A DNA stretch of 64,000 nt from Tetracentron sinense (lineage: Eukaryota > Streptophyta > Magnoliopsida > Trochodendrales > Trochodendraceae): the NCBI GenBank assembly GCA_015143295.1, contig CM026564.1, forward strand, positions 14,620,416-14,684,415. Direction: 5' to 3'. A program made the translations under genes and the position numbers. The notes under the pieces were generated by a model. That model was not told the DNA's origin, searched no databases, and saw only the letters and a list, made by a program, of their open reading frames with translations. Positions 12,161-22,195 of this stretch are shown one piece after another (within the stretch, counting starts at the first letter, position 1; the number at the start of each line of letters is the position of its first letter).

Positions 12161-12169
12161 ACGCCATCT
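10733..12169 (-). pseudogene. L2 ORF1, DUF4283-type RNA-binding protein
   Basis: The likely start ATG (12167-12169) reads MAFGGSASPPAEAPSS, followed by SWSALFASNR, which matches the ORF1 start of L3. The central region (11640-11900) has the DUF4283 core, with IFIFDFSCEEDKLRIL and WFFNQKLLIL. The C-terminal part is acidic, followed by SYRPSPVRLFAS near 11150, a motif shared with L3. The ORF1 product of plant LINEs binds element RNA. At least three frame changes break it. Confidence 0.78.
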
Positions 12170-12291
12170 AGAAAAGAAGCTCAAAAAGGAAAAGGGAAAG
12201 ACCCACTCAACACCCAAAATAACTAAGAAAGAAGTCTAACTTGCCTTCCTTGATTTGAAGGTCTAGGTCTGGTCTGATTCTCAATCCATCC

Positions 12292-13793
12292 ATGGCTGCC
12301 ACTGCCGGCCAGCCGGCAGGGGCCCCAGGCGTTGATGCTGCTCGAGTTGATGTCCCACCTGTTCGCCCTTGGTCTGCTCTGTTCGCCTCTAACCGAGCAA
12401 AATCTAATGGCCTTTCTCTTGATTATATCTGCCCTACTTCGGAAAATGGAGTGAAAGTCGTGCAGTGTCCTTTCGAAACTGAGGAAGACATTTCGCGCTG
12501 GTCTGGCGTGCTGGTGGGGTTTGTTCTCAGTCCAAAGCCCTATTTTCAGAGCTTAAAGAACTTTGTTCTCAAAGCTTGGGCTCCAAAAGGAAATCTCATA
12601 GTCTCTTCTCTGGACAATGGAATCTTCATCTTTGATTTCAGCTGCGACGAAGATAAACTCCGAATCCTTGAAGCTGGGCGTTGGTTCTTTAACCAAAAGC
12701 CCCTAATCCTCAGGCCCTGGACCCCCCGTCTCAAGCTGGAGAAACCCCTGATCTCTTCGATTCCCCTCTAGATAAAGCTCCCCGGCCTTCAACTTCACCT
12801 TTGGGGCCACCGTATGCTTAGTTGTCTGGCCAGTGCCATCGGGAACCCTCTTTTCACCGATAAAGTTACCGCGGACATGGAGCGTCTCTCTTATGCTCGA
12901 ATCTGTGTTGTGGTCTAATCTTCTGCTGAGCTTCCTGACTCTATCGTAGTCCAGAATCCTGATGGATCCAAGTTTAATCAACGAGTGCAATATGATTGGA
13001 AACCTCTTTGATGCGCCAGGTGCTCGACCTTTGGCCACATTGAAACGAATTGTACTACGAAGCAAATCTTGGTCCCCAAAAATAAGAGCGATGATTTCCC
13101 AGCTGCTTCAAATGTGAATATTGAACCCCCCCCTCCGATGGGATCGTTCAGCAGCCTCGATGTCGCTCTCTCATGAGTGAGCCCTCTTCTTCAATTGTAA
13201 ATTCAGATGGGGAGGACGAAGCTATCGATGGGAATGATGGTGAAGGACTTGATGATCTCATATCTGCCTCAAAGGGTGATGTTGTAACTCTGGATGTGGA
13301 GGATGAGGATGACATTTCTTTTGAAGTTGGCTTCACCTCTTATCGCCCATCCCCTGTTCGACGGTTTGCCTCTTACAAAGATCGTGATGAAGCAATCAGT
13401 AAAAACCCGCTTATTGACTGGGAGCTTCAAGAAAATACTGGCTCTGACTTTGAACAACATGCTCTTCTCTCCTCAACTCCCAACAAGCCTCGTTTTTCAC
13501 CATCCAAGGACCTTGACCCAAATGCCTACCTAGGTCCAAATCAAATGAATCTGAGTCATGACTGTAGTGTTTCCAGCCCCAACCGCTTTGATGCTTTGAA
13601 TACTCTGGGTGAAGATGATATTTCCAGTTTAAGCCAACCTCCTTCTTCAAGGTCGCATAAATTGAAGCCTCGGCCTAGCAATGACTGTACTATCTTGGTT
13701 CCTGATCCTATGCCTCAGCTTGGCCTTATCATCTCACTCAGTACAAACCGATCTTTGCACAATAGCCCCCCTGGGGGGGTCAACTACTCTTAA
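12292..13793 (+). pseudogene. L3 ORF1, DUF4283 and zinc knuckle protein
   Basis: The start ATG has a good plant context (CCATGGCTG). Residues 1-30 are Ala/Pro-rich, and about residues 35-155 form the DUF4283-like domain (PWSALFASNR, IFIFDFSCDEDKLRIL). In-frame stops lie at 12769, 12916 and 13009. Immediately after the last one is a zinc knuckle, CARCSTFGHIETNC (13012-13053). A frameshift precedes the acidic C-terminal part (13173-13793), which contains SYRPSPVRRFAS. In its intact form the protein would bind LINE RNA. This copy is dead. The ORF1 stop lies 14 nt upstream of the ORF2 start. Confidence 0.85.
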
Positions 13794-13807
13794 TTTGTCT
13801 CGTTCTG

Positions 13808-14689
13808 ATGAATAAGTTCGCAGCCTGGAACATTCGTGGTTTAAATGATCCTTTGAAGCAAGCTGAGATCAGAAAACTTATTGCTCTGCACCGACTCTCA
13901 CTGATGGCTATTCTGGAATCGCGGGTCCGAAAGATCAATTGCTCAAAAACTCTCACTAAGGTTGCGAGAGGCTGGTGTATCGCTGCAAACTATGATCATT
14001 CCCCTCTGGGGAGAATATGGGTGATATGGGATCCCTCAGTTCTTCAAATGCAGGTCCTTAGTGTGTCTGATCAATATATTCACTACCATGTTTTTGTGCC
14101 CAGCACACAGCCTCTGAATTTCTGGTCACTTTCATTTATGCTTCAAATAGGGATTCCGACCGAAACAATCTCTGGAGAGATCTCTCACTCATTGCTAGCA
14201 CCCTCTCCTTGGATGATCCTTGGTGACTTCAATATTGTTAGATTTCAAGAAGAAAAGATTGGTGGAGCCCCTTACCAACCTCGTAACTCCAGGTCTTTCA
14301 ATGATTGTCTTCAGCATCTTGGAATGTTTGATATCAAAAGTAAAGGGTTGTACTGCACCTGGAGCAATTCATCATGTATTGGCAGTCGTCGCATCCAATG
14401 CAAACTTGGCCGAGTCCTTTGCAACATAGAATGGTGCACTAAATTTCTAGCTTCAGAAGCGAATTTTCTTCCCCCTGGTGTCTCTGATCATTCCCCTATG
14501 CTAGTTACCATCCACCCCCCGCCCCCCAGAGGGAAGGCGCCCTTCAAGTTTTTCAACTTCTGGACCCAAGACCCCGAGTTTTTGCCTCTGGTCGAGGAAG
14601 TCTGGAGAACTAGAGTTGATGGTAACCCGATGTTCAAGGTTGTGCAAAAACTAAAAGCTCTCAAATCCCCGGCTTTGAAGTTGGAGTAA
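13808..14689 (+). pseudogene. L3 ORF2, APE-type endonuclease
   Basis: The protein starts MNKFAAWNIRGLNDPLKQAEI, where the Asn of WNIRG is the first catalytic position. The Glu site follows in ILESRVRK (about residue 38), the GDFN motif at about residue 138, and SDHSPM at about residue 228. These are the conserved positions of LINE apurinic-type endonucleases, which nick the target to prime reverse transcription. The frame runs off into a stop at 14687-14689 after KLKALK, and the linker continues in another frame. Length to the break is 293 residues, so the domain itself is complete. Confidence 0.88.
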
Positions 14690-14744
14690 GCTCAAGTTTA
14701 GCAACATCTCCCTCAGAGTTCCTCAAGCAAAACACGACCTTGAC

Positions 14745-17171
14745 ATGGCTCAATCGAATCTACACCAAAACCCTTCAAATGAAGATCTCATTGCCGCTGA
14801 AAAAAGATACTCTCGAGAGTATAACACCCTGGCCAGAGCAGAAGAAGCTACTCTAAGAAAAAAATCCAGACTTCTCTGGCTCTCCTTGGGTGACAACAAT
14901 ACAAAATTTTTTCACAGTAGTCTTTCCTCTAGACGTGGTTTCAACAGGATTTCTGAAATTCTGGTTGATGGGGCAACTCTGACTCAGGAAAATGAGATTA
15001 AGGATGTTGGTCTCCACTTCTTTGAACATCTGCTGACCAAACCTCAGACTGATGATGACCTCGATCTCTTTGGCTTTCCAAGTCTTCGCACTATGGATCC
15101 TCAAGATTTCCATTTGCTCGTCGCTCCCATCACTCCTTCGGAAATCAAGTGGGCATTCTTTGATAGCAATGATGACAAATTCCCAGGCCCAGATGGCTAC
15201 ACTGCTCATTTTTTCAAAATCTCTTGGGATATAATTGAACATGATATAGTGCATGTTGTCCAGAATTTTTTCCACTCCTCGAAACTATTGACTGAGATAA
15301 ATTCAATGCTGATTACTCTAATCCCCAAGGTGCCACGCCGTAATGCCTTCTCGAATTACCGGCCCATCTCTCTTTGCAATACAGTTTATAAGTGCATTTC
15401 CAAGATCTTAGCGCATCGGCTAAAGGCTGTGATCCCTTCCATTATCAGTGAAAACCAATCAGCATTCATCAAGGGGCGAAATATTTCTGACAGTGTTCTC
15501 CTTACTCATGAGTTGGTTCGAAATTATCACTGCGACACGGGGCCTCCGAGATGTGCGATCAAGATTGATCTCCGAAAGGCCTTTGGCACAGTTCGATGGG
15601 ACTACCTTATTAGCTTGCTAAATCTCATGGGGCTTCCGTCCACTTTTATCCGCTGGTTGATTCCTTGTTTTACAACCCCTAGGTTCTCGGTGGTGATAAA
15701 TGGTGCCCCTCATGGTTACTTTAAAAGCTCTCGTGGTCTTCGAAAAGGAGATCCACTATCTCCTTATTTATTTGTCATTGCCATGGAAGGGTTTTCAGCT
15801 CTGCTCAACCAAGCTATGCGCACAGGCCTCTTATCTCCTCATCCCAGGTGCAGAAATCCTTTGATTTCTCATATTAGTTTTGTTGATGATCTTTTTGTTT
15901 TCCTAAAAGCAGCTCCATCCTCAGCTCATGAACTCCACAAGGTGCTGTCACACTTCTCATCTATCTCAGGCCTTGACCCAAATCCTCTTAAGAGCCAGAT
16001 GTTCTTTGCTGGAACCGCCTCAAGCACTCAATCGACTTTCAAGCGCATCCTGCACTTTCGTATTGGAAGTCTACCTGTTAAATACTTGGGGCTTCCCCTC
16101 ATCTCAGGGCGACTCTAAGCGTCAGCATGCCAACCTCTGATTGATAGGCTCACGTCCAAAGTGCAAAGTTGGAAAGGTAGATTCCTCTCATATGCTGGGC
16201 GTGTTGAGCTCATCAAATCTGTCCTGAACAGTCTCCACATCTTTTGGACCAAGCTCCTTATTCTACCTAAGTCCATCACCAAAAAGATTGAACAGATCAG
16301 CTGTAAATTTCTATGGTCAGGGCCCGATTTGCTGAGAAAAATGCACCCATTAGCATGGTCTTCTATCTGCCGACCAAAAGATGAAGGTGGTTTGGGTATT
16401 AGGAAGCTCTCTGACTGGAACAAAACTGGAATCATTCGCCAACTCTGGTCTATTGTTACCCATACTGATAGCTTGTGGGTTAAATGGTGTTACCAGTACC
16501 TAATCCGCAAGAAGCACTTCTGGACCCTTAAAATACCTTCTGACTGCTCCTGGGTTTGGAGGAAGATTCTTCAAGTTCGAGATCTCGCCAAAGACTATAT
16601 CACCTACTCCATTGCAAATGGACCATCCACGGCCCTATGGCATGACCTGTGGCATCCCCGCGGCATTCTATCTGAAATCTATGGTGACCATTTACAATAT
16701 GACTCAGGGCTGTCCCGTGAGGCGAAAGTTGTTGAAATTTTGTCCAGTGCTACTTGGGATCCTCCTCCAGCTCTCTCTGCTGATTTGATGACGGTTTGGG
16801 GTGAACTTCCCTTCATAAAAATTAACTCCTCTCTTCCATCAGATCGTGTAATCTGGACTCCCAACAGCAGCGGTAATTACTCGCTTAAATCAGCTTGGGA
16901 CAACATCCGCGCTCGATCTTCCCCTGTGACGTGGTGGAATCTGGTTTGGTCTTCTACAACATCCCGAGGCACTCGTTCATTGTCTGGCTTGCTATATCCA
17001 ACAGCTTGCTTACCCAGGCTCGCCTGCTTCGTCTCAACATCATCCCTCACTACCGTTGTTTATTCTGCTGGGCAAATGATGAGAGCACAAGCCACCTTTT
17101 CTTCGACTGTCCCGTCCCTTGGTAGATATGGACTCACATCCTTGCTCTTTGTGGTCACTCAGGAAGGCTGA
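14745..17171 (+). pseudogene. L3 ORF2, reverse transcriptase and connection region
   Basis: One frame with a single TAA at 16116-16118 covers the linker (LLWLSLGDNNTKFFHSS), the RT fingers (FPGPDGYTAHFF, FSNYRPISLCNTVYKCISK), the palm (SENQSAFIKGRNI, GDPLSPYLFVIAMEGF) and the catalytic SFVDDLFVFL (about 15880-15905). Val replaces the usual Ala before the Asp pair. Thumb sequences (LPVKYLGLPL) follow, then the conserved WVKWCYQYL and SIANGPSTALWHD blocks. At about 16970 the correct frame passes to 16895-17125, which holds the zinc-binding region. It would copy LINE RNA at the nicked target if repaired by selection, but this copy is inactive. Confidence 0.88.
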
Positions 17172-17971
17172 TCCTTCCTTGGCACCGTGAAGCTGAATGG
17201 GCGGCTAAGGAATTCCATGGTAATTCTCTTCCTCAAAGCATTAAAAGAACGGCATTTTGCGGAACCATCTATCACATATGGTGTGAAAGGAACAACCGCA
17301 TATTCTCCAATATCTCCCGTCCAACTGATGCCCTTATCAACAGCATTATTTCGGACACCCGACTCAGGTTTGAATCAGGAAATTTCCTTGTTCCTGATTC
17401 TGTTTGAAACCGTATTTTTATGGCCCGATGGCAAATCAAATGCAACTATTTCTCTAAGCCTGATCAATGGTGCTCGTGGACACCTCCGCCACAAAATCAC
17501 TGGGTGCTCAATACTGATGGTTCTATAAGGAACGGGGCGGCAGGCCTAGGCGGTATTTTGAGGGATAGCCATGGGACTCCCCTTTTTGCTTATGCCGAAG
17601 GGATTATAGACACTGACATTCTCAAAATGGAAATTCTGGCCATTGTTAGAGGGATCGAAATTGCTCTTCAGCACAACATCCAAGACATTATCATTGATTC
17701 AGATTCCCTTCTAGCCACGTGATATCTGAACTCCTTGAGCGAACCTCCTTGGCTCCTTTGTAACCTTATCTCGCACTATAAGCATTTACTCAATGGTTTC
17801 CGTTCGCATGCCATCAACCACATTTGGCGAGAAAGCAACAGAGGTGCTGATTTCTTAGCAAAGTTCTGTGTCCCAAACTCTTCTATTATTTTTCATCCTA
17901 GGGAGTTTCCTTTGGCTCTTTCCTTTATCTTAGAAGAGGACAGATCTGGTTGTAACTACCATAGAATGTAA
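16895..17971 (+). pseudogene. L3 ORF2, zinc-binding and RNase H domains
   Basis: The zinc-binding stretch (16895-17125) has SFIVWLAISNSLL, CLFCW and the ESTSHLFFDCP block. RNase H follows at about 17420-17722: the first Asp is in LNTDGSIRNGAAGLGG, Glu in KMEILAIVRGI and the next Asp in IIDSDSL. A stop (TGA at 17720-17722) interrupts it before the final part, which has HIWRESNRGADFLAKFC and ends DRSGCNYHRM at 17971. RNase H in plant L1-clade ORF2 is an add-on absent from mammalian L1. Confidence 0.85.
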
Positions 17972-17997
17972 TCTCCTTTATTTTTATATATCTGGTC

Positions 17998-18014
17998 GGG
18001 GTCCGCCTAACCCC
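17998..18014 (+). other. LINE 3'-terminal hairpin (L3)
   Basis: GGGGTCCGCCTAACCCC lies 26 nt after the ORF2 stop and is followed by the CCAGCTTACCCTCC stretch and poly(A). The loop differs by one base from L1, but the stem is unchanged. Confidence 0.82.
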
Positions 18015-18186
18015 AGCTTACCCTCCAAAAAAAAAAAAAACTAAGAAAAAGCCCAGAACCGACAAACAACCAGACAATGTAGGAGTAGATGATTCACTGA
18101 CTCTTCTGCATTCAGGCACAAATAGCAGCAATTAGCTAAATTCCGTCCTCGCCTCTTCCAATGATCCAAAGTAAGAATTTTATCTA

Positions 18187-18346
18187 TATCCTCTTCTGTT
18201 CTATCTCCTCAAGATTTCCCTTTGGCTCTTCTCTCCCTTGTGGATAAAGACAAATCGTGACACAAATATCTCTGCATGTAATTTGGTTTTTGTGTTTATG
18301 TCTCTGGTAGGGGTCTACCTAACCCCAGCTTACCTTCCAAAAAAAA
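18187..18346 (+). mobile_element. L4: 160-bp 5'-truncated LINE inside LX
   Basis: This is only the last part of ORF2 and the 3' end of an L1-family LINE. It matches the region 3870-4031, with the hairpin at 18310-18326 and a short A tail. It is flanked by TTTATCTA at 18179-18186 and 18347-18354. The intact target is seen in LX copy c near 53010. Confidence 0.88.
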
Positions 18347-18842
18347 TTTATCTAATGCAGCGAACCAAAAGAAGAAAGATACCTTAGAGGGAACATGATT
18401 AGTAGAGACAACATTTGAGGAAATGAGTGTAAAGGTAAGTGTTAAAGGACTGTAAGAGTGATCTCATTGAAAATCGACCGCTGAGGCGTCAGGACCAAAC
18501 CCAACCATCTCTAAGCTGAGATCTTCGACAGAAGGAACATAACCTAGCTAGAAGCCTTTCCATCTCCTCAATTCCCCAATCAGTTAAATCCCTCCTAAGT
18601 CTAGGACACCATATTGAATCGTTTCCCAACCTCTCAACACTCTTAGCTTTGGAGGCCCATCTATTGGTGGCCAGAAGAAAGATGGAACTGAAGTCATCTC
18701 TAAGTTCTGATAGACCACACTAGACATCATTCCAAAACTAGATGTCAACCCCATTTCCCAACTTAAACCTAGTGACTGGCTCTAAGGATGAAGCTACCCT
18801 CTTGATTCCTTTCCTAAGGCCCACCCCATGGGGACCTCCAAC

Positions 18843-18960
18843 TTTAAGAATTAGTTTCCCTCAATTCAGTCCATGTATCCAGATTTGGACAACGAGGTTC
18901 ATAAGTTGCTTAAGTTTCAAACTACTAAAAAAGTAACCTAGCGCTATGCAGAGAATCCTA
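18843..18960. repeat. Satellite fragment, left of L5
   Basis: About two thirds of one 179-bp satellite monomer follows LX copy a. It is recognisable by GGTTCATAAGTTGC and AAACTACTAAAAAAGTAACC. It ends at AATCCTA (18954-18960), which is the left TSD of L5. Confidence 0.82.
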
Positions 18961-20259
18961 GTGGCCTCTATTATATTGGATTTCACCTAGACTCCTCCTC
19001 CAGCAATTTCCGTAGATCTGCTAATAGTGTGGAATGAACTTTAGTTAGTGGATATTAATGTATTTTGATCGAGTAATTTGGAAGCCCACCAGTAAAGGAT
19101 CCTACTCTCTCAAATCAGCCTGGGATAGCATCAGATTGTGCAATCCTCTTGCGTCTTGGTGGAGCCTTGCATGGTCGGGTCATCACATCTCAAGACAATC
19201 CTTTATCTCCTGGTTAGCCCTTTCAAACAAACTACAAACTCAGAATTGCCTTCTCTCCCTAAACATCATCTCTCACTCCCACTATATCTTCTGTTGGGCT
19301 TCTTCAGAAAACCTCCAACATATGTTTTTTGAATGTCACTTCACAAATCAAATATGGAGATCAATTCTTAGCCTATGCCGATATTCATCCAAACAAATCC
19401 TTCCTTGGAATCGTGAGGTTGAATGGGCTGCCAAAGAATTTCATGGTATGCAACTAATTCAAAACATCAATAGAATTACTTTCAGCGCTACAATATATCA
19501 CATTTGGAGTTAAAGAAATAACCACATGTTTTCCAACTCCTTCAAGCCTGTGGGTTCTCTTATAAGCTTCATCATTGCTGATACCAGGCTTAAGATTGAG
19601 GCCCTAAATGCTCTAGTGGATGGCACAGCCTTCAACAGAGAATTCCATTATCTTCGCAGATCAACTGGAAGTTCTTCATGAAACCTGAAATCTGGTGCTC
19701 TTGGTCTCCGCCCCCTCCGGATCACTGGGTTTTAAACAGTGATGGTTCGGTTCGAAATGGTGCACTGGGTTTTGGGGGGTCTTCTTAGAGATTTTAATGG
19801 ACATCCGTTATTAGCCTACGCGGAAGGCGTGGCAGAAACAGACATTTTACAGTTGGAAATTATGGCAATAGAAAGAGGTATTGATCTAGCAATTGCTCAT
19901 GGCATCCAGCATATTTCCATTGACTCAAACTCACTGCAAGATACTCGTTTTTTGAAGACTACAAGCGATCCACCTTGGTATCTTGTGAATTTAGTTACCA
20001 AATGCTCTCAAAAGTTGTCTAGATTCTCTTCTCACTCCATACATCACATCTAGAGGGAAAGTAACTCAGGAGCAGATTTTTTAGCTAAATTTTGTAATCT
20101 TAATTGTTCCTCTATTCTCTTACCAAGGGATTTTCTCCCCGATCTCTCCTCCATTTTGAAGGACAGATCTGGTTGCAAATACCTTAGATTGTAATTTTTC
20201 CTCTTTTTAATTTATATGGTCGGGGTCCGCCTAACCCCAGCTTACCCTCCAAAAAAAAT
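18961..20259 (+). mobile_element. L5: 1.3-kb 5'-truncated LINE in satellite
   Basis: L5 contains the 3' part of an L3-family ORF2: the zinc-binding region (19058-19513, QSFISWLALSNKLQ, HYIFCWASSEN), RNase H (about 19725-20190), the C-terminus DRSGCKYLRL, the hairpin (20222-20238) and an A tail. The TSD AATCCTA is at 18954-18960 and 20260-20266. L10 (36186 onward) begins at the same base in an equivalent satellite monomer, so both come from one insertion that was later duplicated. Stops and frameshifts break the reading frame. Confidence 0.92.
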
Positions 20260-20266
20260 AATCCTA

Positions 20267-21013
20267 ACCGGGACTACTTTTTGGACAAGGTCGACTACGA
20301 CGCATTAGATCAATGTATCCAAACATTTTGGGTATTGTGGAGTAGACCCCAAAGTGCTTCTCTTTCGGCCAATAGAAATTTCTTTTTTGCAACATGGTTT
20401 ACTCCGACACATTTGTTTCAATCTATCTTAATTTTTGAAGTGGTTTCATTTAGTTTACACCTCGTTTGTCCGATTTAGGCAACAAGGTTCATAAGTTGCC
20501 TAAGTTTCAAACTATTAAAAGAAGTAACTAGAGCAGCAGACAGAATCCCAACTGTGACTCCTTATTCAACGCGGTCTGCTCTGACTCAGTTTCAATCTAT
20601 CAAAACTTTTACAATTAGTTTCATTCAGTTTAGACCCAATTTGTTGTTTGTCCAGTTTGGGCAACAAGGTTAATAAGTTGTCTGTTTAAAACTATTAAGA
20701 AAAGTCACTTAGAACTACGCACAGAATCCCAACAGTACTCCTTTTGGAAGACGTGTGTTCCAACGCATTTGTTTCAATTTATCATAACTTATAGAATTGG
20801 TTTCGTTCAGCTTAGACATCGTTTACCTGATTTGGGCAATAATGTTCATAAGTTACCTAAGTTTCAGACTCTATGAATTGCAACTGAGACTCCTTTTTCA
20901 ACGCGGTCTACTATGACGCATTTGTTTCAACGTATCCTACCAACTAGAATTGGTTTTTTTTTTCAGTTTAGACCTCGTCTGCCCAATTTGGCAATGAGAT
21001 TAAGTTGCCTACG
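20267..21013. repeat. Satellite array, about four monomers
   Basis: These are degenerate tandem copies of about 179 bp, marked by a recurring GACTCCTTTTT block, GTTTCAATCTATC, and GGTTCATAAGTTGCCTAAG. The order of variants matches parts of 49797-52433 and 53508-55573, but with an internal deletion. It is cut off on the right by L6. Confidence 0.85.
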
Positions 21014-21934
21014 TTTTTTTTGGAGGGTAATCTGGGGTTAGGCAGACCCCGACCAAATAAATATAATAAAAAAAAGGATTACAATCTAAGGTAATTACAA
21101 CCAGATCTGTCCCTTTCAATTATGGAAGAGAGATCAGGGGGATAGTCCCTTGGCAACAAAATGATGGAACAATTAAGGTTACAATATTTAGCTAAAAAAT
21201 CTGCTCCAGAGTTACTTTCCCACCATATATGATGGATAGAGTGAGATGAGAAGCTGGACAATTTTTGCTTACAAGTAACAGCCAGTCTCGTGAGGTACCA
21301 TGGGGGATCACTTGTGGCCTTTAAAGTTCAAGAAGCATGCAAAGAATCAGTGTCGATTGAAATATGTTGAATGCCATGCTCGATGGCTTTGTCAATACCT
21401 CTATCTATAGCCATGATTTCAAGTTTCAAAATATCGGTTTCATCAACACCTGCCGCATATGCTATTAAAGGATTGCCATTGCAATCTCTTAGAATACCCC
21501 CCAGTCCCGCAACTCTAGGGCAAACTGATCCATCACTATTTAAAACCCAATGATGTGGAGGAGGCGAGGACCATGAGCACCATCTTGGAGGAGTAATAAA
21601 GTATCTCACATTAATATGCCACCTACAAAGGAATTCTCTATTGGAGGCCGAATCTTCCACCTCAGCATTTAGGCTCTCGATCTTGTGCCTAGTATCCGAA
21701 ACTATAAGAAGGATAAGAGAATCCAAAGGCTTGGAACCGTTTGAGAAAATACGGCTGTTCCGCTCACGTCGAATGTGATAGATCGAAGCTCAGAAAGCAA
21801 GGCGCTTGATGTTTTGAATTAAAGTCTTACCCGAAAATTCTTTAGCAGCCCATTCAAGTTCACTGTCCCAAGGAAGAATTTGTCTGTTTGAGTAGCGACA
21901 GAGATTGAGGACATGTTTCCAAATTGTGTCCAAT
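21014..21934 (-). mobile_element. L6: 5'-truncated LINE, minus strand
   Basis: The T run at 21014-21021 and the hairpin at 21034-21050 mark the 3' end. RNase H follows: 21328-21726 with LNSDGSVCPRVAGLGG and HISIDTDSL, and 21079-21261 with HIWWESNSGADFLAKYC ending DRSGCNYLRL. The last 200 bp correspond to the zinc-binding region. It belongs to the L3 family. Its 5' end meets the 5' end of L7 at about 21934. I see no TSD. Confidence 0.85.
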
Positions 21935-21974
21935 TATCACTCACTTGTGCTTCGCCGATGACCTTCTCATATTA

Positions 21975-22195
21975 TTTATTTATTTATTTTTTTTTAATTT
22001 TTTTTTGGTGACGAGGGTATCCGGGCCTCTTAGAGCACCCGACTAGTTCCCCCGGGCACGTGCAGAGCCCTCTCTCCACACGCACCAGGAAAGTCGGGAT
22101 AAATCCGGAGGGTGGCCAACGAGAGCAGGGAATCGAACTCAGGACCTCCGCTTTGTGAGGCGTGGTCCTGGCCATCAGCCCCAACCCCCGTTGGT
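21975..22195 (-). mobile_element. tRNA-derived SINE with a perfect 16-bp TSD
   Basis: The flanking duplication tgaccttctcatatta occurs at 21959-21974 and 22196-22211. On the minus strand the 221-bp insert starts near 22195 and ends in an A-rich tail (the T-rich 21975-22006). A box-B-like motif GAGTTCGATTCCC lies at about 22126-22140 and a weaker box A at about 22167-22182, consistent with an RNA polymerase III promoter inherited from a tRNA. It interrupts the RT of L7. The perfect TSD implies that it is fairly young. Confidence 0.88.
22126..22182 (-). promoter_or_regulatory. SINE internal Pol III promoter (boxes A and B)
   Basis: Box B (22126-22140) fits the GGTTCGANTCC consensus with one change. 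Box A (about 22167-22182, GGGCTGATGGCCAGG in element sense) is a looser match. Their spacing of about 30-40 bp is typical of tRNA genes and tRNA-derived SINEs. Confidence 0.65.

Larger units (their letters stand above)
12231..18038 (+). mobile_element. L3: nearly full-length LINE, about 5.8 kb
   Basis: L3 has a short 5' leader, ORF1 from 12292, ORF2 from 13808 to 17971, the 3' hairpin (17998-18014) and poly(A). The flanking TSD is AACTAAGAAA at 12221-12230 and 18039-18048. The uninterrupted target is visible in LX copy c near 52876. It carries a handful of stops and frameshifts but keeps all domains, so it is the best template for its family in this window. L2, L5, L6 and L10 are its relatives. 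Confidence 0.93.
12151..18842 (-). mobile_element. LX copy a: old LINE remnant, split by L3 and L4
   Basis: The pieces are 12151-12230, 18039-18186 and 18347-18842. They match LX copy c (52434-53507) in minus orientation, where a zinc-binding domain of reverse-transcriptase type can be read. L3 (12231-18038) interrupts it with the repeat AACTAAGAAA on both sides, and L4 (18187-18346) interrupts it with TTTATCTA on both sides. It is followed on the right by satellite, as in copies b and c. It is a different LINE lineage from L1 to L12. Confidence 0.75.

Noticed and set aside
17420-17971. Host RNase H-like gene
   Set aside because: The domain is the C-terminal part of LINE ORF2, next to the zinc-binding region and 26 nt before the LINE hairpin. 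The same holds for 19739-20190, 21079-21726 and 35090-35563.
22126-22182. A tRNA gene
   Set aside because: Only box B fits well. There is no cloverleaf, and the segment sits in a 221-bp insert with A-rich tail and TSD, so it is a SINE.
21975-22195. SINE sharing its 3' end with the local LINEs
   Set aside because: The SINE has ACCCTC near its tail as the LINEs do, but it lacks the GGGGT...ACCCC hairpin. Six shared bases are not evidence.
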